A DNA stretch of 64,000 bases from Capsaspora owczarzaki ATCC 30864 (taxonomy: Eukaryota > Opisthokonta > Filasterea): positions 591,710-655,709 of the forward strand of contig NW_011887294.1 of NCBI RefSeq assembly GCF_000151315.2, in the 5' to 3' direction. The notes below the pieces were generated by a model. The model was not told the origin of the DNA. It saw only the letters and a list, made by a program, of their open reading frames with translations, and searched no databases. The position numbers were made by a program, and so were the translations under genes. This document shows positions 11,894-23,400 of the stretch, piece after piece (the first letter of the stretch is position 1; each line of letters begins with the position of its first letter).

Positions 11894-12585
11894 ATGCTGC
11901 AATCAATGTCGCTTCGCCAAGCAGACAACGTCTCCTTCGAGTTCAACGACTGCCTCGGCTTGCAAGCGCAGACAACCGTAGCCACTTTCACCAGCATGGC
12001 ACAGCTCGACGAGACCACCTCTCCGATTATTGACTACGAGTCGTTCAACGCCGTCAAGGAATGCGACGATGACCCTTCCTTCCTCGAGTCCATTGTCAAC
12101 GACTACATTGAGCAACTCGAGTCCAAGAAGGTCGAGCTCTTCGACTTGCAGTACGTTCTTTTGACTGTTTGCTTTTTTGTTTGTGGTGCATATTTTTGTG
12201 TGCGTTTTTTTTATTTGTTGTTGATTTCTTATCGTGTAACACGCCCGAACGTTGAAATGTTTGGAGCTTTTGTGACTCACCTTTTGTCCTTTTTCTTGTA
12301 TTTTGCTTCCACTTTGTTTGCTTGAACTGTCACCCTGCCAGTCAAAAGGGCGAGCTGCAGCAGTTCTCCCAGGTTGCCCATTTCTTGAAGAGCAGCAGTG
12401 CCACGCTGGGCGTTGCACGGTTACGGTACCTGTTTGGCAAGCTGCAAATCTTTGCCCAAGAAGGCGCACAAAAGGACCCCGCCAAAGTGAACGAGCTTGT
12501 CCTCAAGGTCGATCCGCTGGTGGACGAGGCGGTGGCCAAGCTAAAATCCGAGGTCGACGAGGCCATTCGCGCTGCTTCGTCGTGA
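11894..12585 (+). CDS. Histidine-phosphotransfer (HPt) protein, Ypd1-like
   Basis: Two exons, 11894-12150 and 12342-12585, with the intron splitting a codon; 166 residues. The protein is a single HPt four-helix domain: FLESIVNDYIEQLE in the first helices, then QVAHFLKSSSATLGVARL, which is the HPt signature. His99 in AHFLKSSS is the predicted phospho-acceptor, followed by the usual Lys and small residues. Such proteins shuttle phosphate from hybrid histidine kinases to response regulators, as Ypd1 does in yeast osmosensing, and move between cytoplasm and nucleus. No histidine kinase or receiver gene is in the window. A second in-frame ATG at 11906 could also serve as start. Animals have no such phosphorelay, so its presence helps place the organism outside Metazoa. 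Confidence 0.9.
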
Positions 12586-13257
12586 GCATCTGCGTTCTTC
12601 GGTGCATGATCGTGTTATTGTCAACTTTAATATAGTAGTTACATTGATTTTGTGTCCTGCTGGGGGGGGTGGGGCACGAGCTCGGAAGGCGGAAAAAAAT
12701 AGCCAATAAGGCCCGATGTCAACAACAAAGACAAACAAAAACAAAAACACGAGAAAGTCACGAAGTACCTCCCTCCAATGGCATAAACAAGAAGCAACAA
12801 AAGGAATACTGTACTGAATGGCACTGCAAACCACGTTGTTGACCATTGATCAAGTTCATCCCATTCATGTCGGCTGCGCGCGAGAGGGTTTGTTTGGTTC
12901 TTGTGCCTCGCTCGTCAACCCCATTTCTTTTTTCATAAACACAAAAAGTTCGCCACCTTGGTCCACCAAAACACCCCGAGGAAATCCCGTTCAAAAGAAT
13001 ACTGCTCGCAAATCCACCGCCAATTCGACAATATGGCACGAAAACCAGCCGAATGGAACATTGATGTAAATTGACACACTCAGGCACACACACACACACA
13101 CACACACAAACACAAACACGCAGACACGGACACTCTCGCATAAACAATCACACAGACACACACACACAGAACCCACACGCATTGACAAGTGATGAATGAT
13201 GAAAACAAAGGATTATCAAAGATCAAAAACAACGAGAAATGACACGAGCAGGAATTT
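12586..13257. other. Convergent 3' intergenic region with CA microsatellites
   Basis: The stretch separates the 3' ends of the HPt gene and the PIP5K gene. It holds a CA-repeat tract near 13083-13110 and related CA-rich sequence to about 13175. Open frames here reflect these repeats and show no domain. Confidence 0.6.
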
Positions 13258-16072
13258 TTACACTGCCGTGTTCTCAGCGTCGCCTGTGTCGCCGCTGGTC
13301 GGTGCCTCGGGGGCCGACGTGGTCTCAGGCAAAGGAGCAGCGTTGCCAGCGACCGGCGTGGGCGGGGTCACGATCGAAGTTTGGTTGTTGCTCGCCGAGC
13401 CGGCTTCCTCGGCTTGCTGCTCGGAATGGGCCGCAGCCATTTTAATCGAATCGTTGGACGCCGGGGCAGCGAGCGGGACGCCGGAGGTTGTCGATGATGG
13501 CGAGCCGTTTGGTTCGGGCTTGTCGTCCTTCTTGGAGGGCGCGTCCTTGGTAGTGCCGGCCGAGGATTCTTTGGGGGTTATTTGGACGAGAAGCGAGGAG
13601 CTGGTTACCGAGCCCGAGCGAATGCGCGAAGACTCGGAGCTACGAGCTGATGGCCTGGGCGTGGTCGGCTCGTCATGCTGCTGCGACGATTGCCGAGCCA
13701 TGCCCTTGCCGCGAGCAGGAGACGCGGAACGGGCGCTGGAGCTGCCCCCGACGCCAGCACCGGGGACGACAGCAAGGGTGCCTTCGTCCGAGGCCGTGCT
13801 GTGGCGCTTTGCCGGATCTTCGATCGAGACGGCAATTGCAGGCATGAGCTCTTTCAGCATTTCCATGCCCATGACCTTGAAAACGCGTTTGGCAAAGAAA
13901 TCTTGGAATCGAGCGGCATAAAAGCTGGGATTGGTCACCGACACGGCCTCCTGCGTTGTTGTTCAAGGAATGAATGAATCACAGAATGAGAAACCTCATC
14001 CTCGCCGCTATGCACACAAACACCACCACCACCACCACCACCACCGCCACCCCCTCACTTACCCCATCATACAGCAACGCCTTGAATGAATGTTCGAGGC
14101 GTTTTTTGAGCTGGTATTGCTGCAAAATATCAATAATACCCAGGAAGATGATACACCGCTCCTTCTTGTCCGTGTAGGCGAGCATACCACCCGCATACCT
14201 GACACAAGGGAATCAAATCCAAAAGGCCAAAAAGTGAGAGAAACTGCAGCTACAATAAAACAACAACAACAACCAACCAACCAACCAGTACAACACGGAT
14301 CGGAACGTACGTCTCTAGTTCTGGATCGAGATCCAGCGTTTCAGAAATGTCAGCAACATAGCTGACCTGCTTCTGAAACTTTTTGTTGAGCACGTTTAAT
14401 GGAGTGCCGGTCACAGCTGCAATTTCAGACAACTTCTTGTAGAGGACAGCACGCCGGAGGGACTCGTTCTTCTCTTCCTTGCTGACAGAGGCGCTAGCGC
14501 GCGGTGACGAGAAGAAGGATTGCGGCTTGTCGGGCGAAGACATCAAGTCGAACGAGTTGGCGTGCGTTGGAGGCGGCGTGACGTCGGGCATGCTGGTTTG
14601 AGAGTCCATGCTGTTTCGCTGCAACTCGGTCTCATCCAGTTTGTGCAAGCCCACAAGCAGACTGTAGTCCATGATTTTAAAACTTCGCAGCACCTATCAA
14701 GCCCCACAACGGCGCGCGCACACACACACAGATACACACAGACACACGTAAAAAGTGAGTCCCGAATCCCGATGTGGTCGACAAACTCGAGTCCGAGTGC
14801 AACTCACCAAACAATCGCGTTGCATTGCACGCATCAAAGCCTCGTAAGTACTTGGAGGCAGGTAAATGCCTTCTGGATGCTTGTTCATAAAGTCCAAATC
14901 CTTGAAAGTAGGGTCGCTCTTCATGCATTCCTTCTGGGACGCCATGCGCGCGTGTGTTGAGCCCTGCGAAGACGACAAAGACACGAAAAATTGTCAGGCG
15001 CGGGTTTCCAGCGGGCGAAAGCGAAGCAATGAAAAAAACAGCCAACCAACAGCCAACCAACAGTGCTCTCGAGCGAGTCGCGGTACCTTCAGATCATAAC
15101 GCTCGTGGTATCGGAAAATGGACGGAAGCAAATTGTTCATGACAACAAAGCGGATATTAAAACCAAGCGCGCTCTTGTAGCAATACAGGCCGAAAAATTT
15201 AGGCAGCAAAGTCTTTTTGTTTTGCGTCAGATTCTGTGGACCGAGAAAAGAAAGAAAACAAAAAGAGCACAAAGGGATCAATCAAGCATCACATACACAC
15301 GAAACAAAAGTTGAAAAGCACAAGCGAGCGAGAAACAAAACTCAGAAACACGTCAAAAACCACACACTCGAAAAAAAAAACTCACCATGTAATAACCCGG
15401 AAGCAGCTGCCGCAAGAACAGGGCTTCCCGCCGCTGGACAGTTTTGATAATAAAGTGATCGTTGTGCGACATGTAAAAGAGGGAACCGCTGGCACCCGGG
15501 TTGGAGAGCTCGCGCAGCGGCTCATTACACAAGGAGAGCATAAAGTCTTCAGCCTTAATCCCAAAGGCTTCACGGAAGTGCCGGAAAGCGCGAGGGGCGT
15601 ACGACTTGAAGCGAAAAGAGTTGCTAGAGTGCGCGGGCGTGTAAGTGCCGCCCTCGCTCGGAAAGTCGACAATCTCGTGCTCTTCAAAATCAATCATCAG
15701 GAGATCCCGCGACTGCTTGGGCGTGATGCTGCCGACCGAGTGCCGAATGCCGAGCTGGATGCCTTGCATGAGGTCTGACGACGGGGTCTTCTTGTAGACA
15801 ACCTCGCCGTCGACAACCTTGCGATGCCCAAGCTTGTTGGACGAGCTGTTGCTCGAATAGCGGCGCTTGTCCGAAATGCCTCCCGTTGGCGATGCCGGTG
15901 GCGATGAGTTGGTCGACGCGAACGACGCAGTCGACGCCGTGCTGCCCACCCCCGTCGCGATGGGCGCGAGTGACAGCGGCACATGCAGCGTGGCGGTTGC
16001 AGACGGCACGACCGACGCGTCGGCAGCGGCAACGACAGGCGCCGAGGCGGACTGCGCCAAGCCTGTCTCCAT
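13258..16072 (-). CDS. Phosphatidylinositol-4-phosphate 5-kinase, type I-like
   Basis: Six exons: 16072-15386, 15233-15087, 14963-14808, 14693-14311, 14198-14063 and 13950-13258; 733 residues. The kinase makes PI(4,5)P2 from PI4P at the plasma membrane and endosomes. The PIPK core runs from about residue 100 to 570: [16 protein letters not shown], then [30 protein letters not shown] with the ATP-binding Lys, [49 protein letters not shown] with the catalytic MDYSLL, and [20 protein letters not shown] with the Mg-binding IID. The activation-loop region is [17 protein letters not shown]. The order and wording fit type I PIP5K better than PIP4K or FYVE-type kinases. A Ser/Pro-rich insert of about 60 residues lies between MDYSLL and IID, as in animal enzymes. 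The 150-residue C-terminal tail is low-complexity. Confidence 0.93.
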
Positions 16073-17234
16073 CCTACTTTGGTTTGGGCTCTCTTCGACC
16101 GACGACGACGACGACAAGTCTTCTAGCTTGCTTCACAGCGTGTTGATGATTGTGGAACGTGGATGGTTGTCTGTCAAAAAGCCGGTGAGCGATGAAGCCA
16201 TAAAGCCAAAAAGCAAGAACGTGAACGGTGGCCCACACGGGACGCGACACAACGCGGGATTGCCCTTCCCCCTGGTCAGCCCTCGCACACACACACACAC
16301 ACACACACCGTACATAGTTCTGTGATGACCAACATGCCGCGTGTCGGGGGGGGGTCGCGAGTGCAGAGCAAAGAGAATCAACGAGGGAAAAAAAACAAAA
16401 AACAAAACTTGGTTTCAAAAAAAAAAAAAAAAAAAAAGTCTTGTGTTGTGGAAAGACGAAGGGGATTTTTTTTTTTTTTTTTTTGATTTTATGGTTTGAG
16501 AATCATGAGGGAAGGGAAGGGAAGGGAAAAAACAGCTGGTTGTTTGTGGGACGCGAGCAGGGGACGAAGGGCCGAAGCGCGTGTCCGATGGTGTCCGTAC
16601 GGCCATCCCCAAGCCTGCGGTGCGGCATCAACGTGACACGGGGGCTGGGGGCTATGAGGAGCTTCTCCGAACGTGCATCGAAGCTTCGCTCCTTTTTTTT
16701 TTTTTTTTTTTTTTTTTGAATGCATTTGCATTGCCAAACCTCGCCAAAGTCAGAGATCTCAGAGCCAGGAGCCGGTCAACGAGCTGAGCTGAGAGCAGAG
16801 GTGGGGCAACGACTGGCAGAAACCCACAAAGCAGGCCTCGAGTCAGGCCTTGTGAGCGAGTGAGCGAGTGAGTGGGACGAAGAGCGGCCTTACAGCAAAT
16901 CGAAGCTACAAATAGCCAGTTGGAAAAAAAAAAAAAAAAAAGAATTAAAAAAAACAAAAAAAAAAAACTGAGAATCTAAATCAACACTTCGAAATCCCAG
17001 AAACACAAAAAAGGAAAGCTACTCTTGGCATAGGGGAATTCTCAGCGATTCTCTGTGACAAAAGCTAAACCTGAAGGGAAACTGGCGCAGCTCGAGCTCG
17101 AGCCGATTCGTCATGTTCAATGCAGCAATCCATGCGTGCTGAAGGGCTGAACAAACACACCTACTGAACAAGAGTGTCAAAATACGCAAATCATATTCTA
17201 CAAAGCCACACAAACACAAACGAAAACATCCGCT
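16073..17234. other. Intergenic region between EPG5 3' end and PIP5K 5' end
   Basis: Both neighbours are on the minus strand, so this holds the EPG5 3' flank and the PIP5K promoter and 5' UTR. It contains a CA repeat at about 16285-16308, and long A or T runs near 16418-16437, 16468-16485, 16694-16717 and 16924-16941. No gene is supported. Confidence 0.6.
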
Positions 17235-20200
17235 TCAACGAGACGCCGCCAAAACATCCAAAAACTTGGTCCGCTCGTTCAGTAAAAGCCGAGAGGCGAG
17301 GTTGGCCACAAACTGAGGGGTGTGCAGCAGGGTGTGGGACGGGTCTTGGACAAACGCCACCACGTACCCGACGTGCTGCTGCAACGGCTCGAGCGCACGC
17401 GACGACGCGGTCTTTTGGAATTGTCGGAGCGCCCTGTCGAGGTTGGCAGCAGCGGACGCCGGTGCAGCATTGGAGCCAGTTGCAGTGGCAGCAGTAGCCG
17501 CGGCGGCAAAGATGACCGGGTTTGACGCCTCGGTGCGCAGCAGCGCCGCATCTCGTGCCGTTGGAGGCGTCGTTGGCAGCGAGAGGTCGGCCGCGAGGAC
17601 TGCCGAAATCTCTGGCATGGAGGCCACCTGCGCGGCCAGGTACAAGGCAGTAGCACGCGCAACAAAGCGGTACTCGACGCTGAACGGGGACTTGGCGCCA
17701 AGCCCAATCGCGTTGAGAATGCCAGTCGGCTCCTCGCCCACTTGCTCCAGTGTCACCAGCAGGTTGCGCAGACCTGTAGCAAGCTCCAGCACCGACGCAA
17801 CATCTCCTCGTTGGACGGCCGCCACCGCCATGGCGTTGCTGGATGGCGGCACAAAGTCGTTCTCATCGCCATGGATGTACTGGGAGCCGTGTTGGGCCAA
17901 GCCGCCGGCCGCAAGAGCCAACTCGGCTTGTTCACAAGCAAGTTGCAAGGTTCGGTGGAGCAGCAGCACAGTCTTGGGTTCACACCCTTGACCTTTGCGC
18001 GCCACGACGGAAATCCACCGCAACATGTCCAGCAACAGGACACGGCGCGAGGGCCAAACGCACGCCGGGAGTTGCATTGCGCCCGCGGAGGGCATGGGGC
18101 TACTCGACGAGCCAGTTGGAGCTTGCAAAAGCTGGAAGCCATCCTGAGCGACGCCAGCACCACCACCCAGCTGCATCAAGGCTTGCGCCAAGATGGCATA
18201 CAGGGTCAGCGCACAGCCCTGGTCTGCCGCCTCCTCGGCAAGTGCGGACAGTTTGTGCGAGGGGAGGCGCAAGCGAGCACACAACACAGACCAGCCATGA
18301 GCTTGAATGAGCGCTGCCGCATCCGAGAGCGGCAGCAACGGCATGCCGAGCTGCTGCTGTTGCTGCATCTGTTGCTGGGCAAACGACTGCTGCAGTTGAA
18401 TCCGATCCGGCGTGGGCATCAGGTAAAAGCGCTGAATGACACCCTCGAGGAGCCAGGCCAGTCGACGCGACGACCCGACAATCCGACACGCCGCAGAAAT
18501 GGTTGGAAGCACGAGTGGCGTCGATTCGGGCCGATCCAAAAATTCTGGAAGCGACTGGGCGAACGCGTTGACAACAGCCTCGCTGGCCTTGGATGTGTTG
18601 AGCAGCTCGAGCACGTCTGCGAGCAGGAGGCTCGTCCAATCGTCCAGCAGGCGCGCGCCGCACAGCCGTGAAGAGGTGGCGACAATGATGAGGTTGCAAA
18701 TGTGACCCATGAGCTGCTGTGAAAACGTGGACAGGCTGTTGAGAGGAACGTTGGCAAGTTTGGCCACCGCGCGCACACAGTAGCGAATAAAGACGGCGAG
18801 CTTCCCAACGGCCCCCTCCAGTCGCGGCAGCTCGACCGCGCCCTCGATCAGGGAAAAGTCTCCAACCGTCTGCAGCAGGCGCATGGCGTGGAATGACCGC
18901 GAATTTGTTTCGAGCAGCGAGTCGGCCGCTCCACGGGCCATGTTGTCGAACGCGACTGATTGGTAGGCCGGCACGGACAGCAAGCCCCATGCCAGCACAT
19001 TCGATTTGGTGGCCACCTGAACCAGCGACTCTTGGGATGGGCCCGAGACCTCGTTGACAAGCCGGAGGAAGAGCCGCAAAAGCTCAGCAAAGAAGGCGTT
19101 GCCGTACGCTCTCGGAGCAGGTGGTTGCTGGTGGTACGGATGTTGCTGAGCCTGGAATTGGCTTTGCAAGTCATCATGCATCTGGCGCTGAGTAATGGCA
19201 AACTGCAGCCGACCAGGATCGCTCAACAAAAGCGGACCAAGCACGCGCGCAATAAACTCGCAGGACTCGGCCGGCCGCGTGTCCATGAGAAGCACCAACT
19301 TGTTGATCGTCTCGAGATCAAGGCGCAAGCGGTGCCACGGAAGCTGGGCAAACGACTGATGATACAGGAGAAGGCATGACTGAGGCGCCACGCTGACAAT
19401 GCTGTGCGTGTAGAACGACCAGAACCACTCGAGCGTGATGGCATCCATAAAGAGCGTATCATGCACGCTCGACATGTCCGAGCACATGGACGTCAGGGCC
19501 TTCGTTGCCACTTGCACAGACTTGACGCCGCCAGACAACCATGGTTCTGGCATGTCCTTGGTCGCGAGCACCCACGGCCCATACAGCTGTTGGACCATGT
19601 CCCAAGCGCCGTGCAGCATCGCCAACATGGCTTGCATGGCGTCGGGATCAATTGCCAAGCTGGCAATATTGCCTCCAGACTCTGTGCTATAGGCACCGCG
19701 AGACTGGACGTGGGCTTCGGCAAGGATGGCTCGACAGGCCATTCGCACGAGCTGTCGCGAGAGTTCGAGCACAGGGTCGACGTACGCACCGAGCGAGCGA
19801 TGCAGCGAGCCTCCCAGGCGTTTGCGGTGATAGAACAACAGTTCGCTCACAAGGCTGGCCTCCTGCGTGAGTTGCTGCCAGGAGCGGGGGAGGAGGCGTG
19901 CGTCGCTCTGGTTGATGGCTGCTGTCGCTGCATTGGGTACAGAGGCAGGCTCATGGCTTGCCTCGTCATCGTCGTCGTCACCATCCAGGTCGCTCTGTTG
20001 TTGGAACGCCTCGGGTTCAGAGGTCAGCGAGAAGCCATAGTAGATGAGCAAGACATCCCACCAAATCTGAGCATCGATCTGCTGGTCGACCGAGCTGGCA
20101 ATGAGCAGACGAATGGTTTCAGTGACGAGGGAGAGCCCCGTTGATGACAGCAAGTTGACCAGCATCTCGCGACAATGCTTAAAGATGCCAGCATAATGGG

Positions 20201-20412
20201 CGGGGACTGTAGCACCACACTCGCAAAGCGCGCGAACAAGCGCGCCGAGAAGCTGGATTTCGTCCTTCAGAGTTTGCCCGTCACGCGCGGAGGTTGCTGC
20301 GCCGAGCCATTCATGCACGTGGAAGCGCATTACCACCCGCTCAAGCGCCGAAACGACCGAGTTGCCTCCGTTTGCCTCTGTTCCCCCAGCAGCTGCCAAG
20401 TCGGTGAGATTT

Positions 20413-20445
<33 letters not shown>

Positions 20446-20451
20446 GTGGCA

Positions 20452-20493
<42 letters not shown>

Positions 20494-23400
20494 GTGGTGG
20501 TCTTGGACACTCCATTTCCGCGCTGGTCGCACAGCAGTCCAACAACACGAACAAACATGGGCACGAACGCATCCGGCACGTTAGCAGGATGGAACAGGTG
20601 GGCCAGATACGGGACCATGGTCACTGGGGCGCGCAGCATGCGATCACAGAGATGCTGTGTTTCCGAGGGAATGGACGCGACAAAACTTTCACCAAGCAGC
20701 GTCAGCACTTCTCGCAGGAACGACCGGGTGGGCGCATACTGTTCCCAGCTGTCGCTGATGAGCGACAAAATGTGATAAAAAATGTGCCGACCGGCCGCTT
20801 GAAGCTTGGGAGCAGCTGAGATCGGGCGCTGCGCGTTGCTGTGCAAGGCCCGAACAACTCGCAGAATTTGCAACACGGCGCGACACACTTGCTCGAGATC
20901 AAACGCCTCTCCTGCAGGGAGAGAATGAACCGCGTTGCGGTTGGCGTCAATCAAGTGCGATGTCCGTTCGTCCGTTTCGCGCAGGCGGTACTTGAACTTG
21001 ATCTGTGCTGGGGCAGAGCACACTCTGGCATGCTTGCGTTGGTCACAGGGAACGGGCACAATGGTTTCCATCTGCCGGTTAAAGTACAGCGTCGGCAGAA
21101 GGTCGAGAAAATCTGCATCCCGGGCCACGAGCACTGCCAGACGAGTGGCAAACGCCCGTGCAGCGCGACCGAGAACATTCATCTCGTCTTGAACAATTGG
21201 CAGGATGTCGCTTTCGCACTGCAAGGAAAAGATGGCAGAGATGGCCTCCTGCGGCACGACAGGAATGAGGCGGGGAGGCGGGTGGCGGACTGCAAGATTG
21301 AGCGCAAGCTCCTTGTAAATTCCAGCCAACGAGGCCGTTGTCGCGGAGGAGCCTCCACCAATGGCAATCGTGACCTCGTCAGACAGGGACTCGGTTGTCT
21401 CACTGCGCGGCGAGCTGCGCGCAGTAGGCTGCACCAACAACGCCGCATCGCCGCCGCCGCTGCCGCCGCGGCGTCCGTTGGACGAGTAGGCGGTCAGAAC
21501 TGCGCGAAGAGCCGAGCGTGGAAGAACATCCATCCAGGGCGCATGCGCGACCGTCTCCGGGTCGCAGTTCTGGGACGAGTGTTGCACGGTCGCGAGACGC
21601 TGAAGTTGCCAAAACGCAGGCTGTCGCGCATCGTACACAAGCAACGGGTTGAGTGCCTCCTGCTTGATCCAGTTCAACATGGCCTCATAGAGCGTGGCAA
21701 GCTCGAGATAGTAGGCGCGAGTGTGGGGAATGCGAACGTCGATCGGGTCTTCGGCGCCTGCCTCTGCCGCAATCAGATGAAGCGGGGACACGTTGAATCG
21801 ACCGCCAGTCGAAGTGATTTGGCTCGAGCGCGCCGCTAGAAGGGCAGCGCTGGACGACGACGGTGAGAGCGCCGCTGCACCAGAGTTCACTGGCAAGTCG
21901 CCCACGCCCGTTCCCGCGCCGCCAGCAGTTCCCTCGCTCGGCGTCGACTCTGCAAGCGTTCGATAGACATCCAGCAACTGGTGCAGCCGAAGCCGCATCT
22001 GATCCAAAATCTCTCGCTGAGTGGCACTAAAGTAACGCTGGCCAATAAAGTACATGCTGGCAGGTGCCATGCTATTGGTGCCCTGGGGCGCACGCTGGCC
22101 CCCAACAGCGTACGGATTGGGAAACGCTTCAAAGTAAAGCCAAAAGAACATTTGCCAGAACAGCGGCAAGACGGGGCAGCTTGTTGGCAGATTGAGGGCA
22201 TAGTATGCCCACTTGTAGATGGTAAACTGCTCTAGTGGGACGAGCTGTGGCGCCTTTTCGACATGCGACCGGTGGACGGCGTCGGGCGACATTCGAATTT
22301 CGCTCAGCAAGAGTCCCGAGAAGAGCTTCCGAACGCTCGTTTCTTGGCATGTTTCCATGAGCAAAACCTGGAATGCCAGCCACGGGAACTTGCCGGGAAG
22401 CGTCACCGGGCGGAAGAAGGGAATGAGCGACGACACGGACCAGTTTTGTGGATTGTTCAAAAAGCTGATGGGCGCGGCAGGCAGCGCTTTGGACGTGGCC
22501 GCAGAGATCAAGTTCAACAAGGGACTGAAAAACGAGGACGCGCCGCCAGCAGAAGCATTGTTTTGAGCGAGCGGTGCTTGGTTGGTGCCACGATCGCCTT
22601 GAAGCGCAGTGTAGCGGGCCAGCAGCGTGGAGAGCACGCAAGGATGCCAACCAACAACCATAGAGACGCGGCAAAGCGCATCCACCACAAGGCGGACATC
22701 GTTGCGGTTGTACCAGCCAGGAATGGCTGTCAACGCGAGGGCAAAGAACTCTGTCCACTGTCGCTGAGCCACAGGAGAGTCGGCGTCGACAAGCACCAGT
22801 CGATGAATGAGGCGCACGAGCTGTCCGAGGAAATCCGTTGGCGCCGACGGTGCCAAGAGGCTGACTTTCTGCATGGCGAGGCTCAACGGGTTGCTAAACA
22901 TGGAGGCGTCTGCACGAACTTGCGCTTCCAAAATGGAGACAAACTCGGGCATGTTGGCAAGCGCTTGCGCTCGACGCTCGACCCAAACTGGCAGCATGTC
23001 GTGCAAGAGGCGGTTTACACCGTCAAAGCGGTACCACTGCTGCAGTTGAACCAGCTTTTCAAAGCTCGCTGCGTCGATCGAATTCTCCGCATATCCCAAC
23101 TTTGTCATCTGCAGCACACAGTACATGCCGAGCGGGACATCCTGTGCTTGCACAATGGCGGCAGCGCGCTCATCGGACAACTCCATTGGCGCCAGCGGGC
23201 GATCAGCCATCAAGTGTGCAATGCGGAGCGTCTTTTGCTCCCATTCGGATCGTTCGTTGTTTGGATGCTCAGGCTGCTGCTGCTGCTGCGACTGCTGTAG
23301 CGGTTGCTGCGACGTTGATTGGACCCGAGCCTTGTCGTGGGGAAGCTGGCGTCGTTGCAGCATGGTAGTGGACATCCACGGAAAGTCACGCGCTTGTGGC

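Noticed and set aside
13196-13921. 241-codon plus-strand open frame rich in Gly, Ala and Ser
   Set aside because: Complement of the low-complexity PIP5K C-terminal tail.
20841-21839. 332-codon plus-strand open frame
   Set aside because: Antisense to EPG5 coding sequence that is itself conserved; no independent support.
22263-23300. 345-codon plus-strand open frame
   Set aside because: It is a shadow within the EPG5 terminal exon; composition is basic and disordered-looking and no domain is present.
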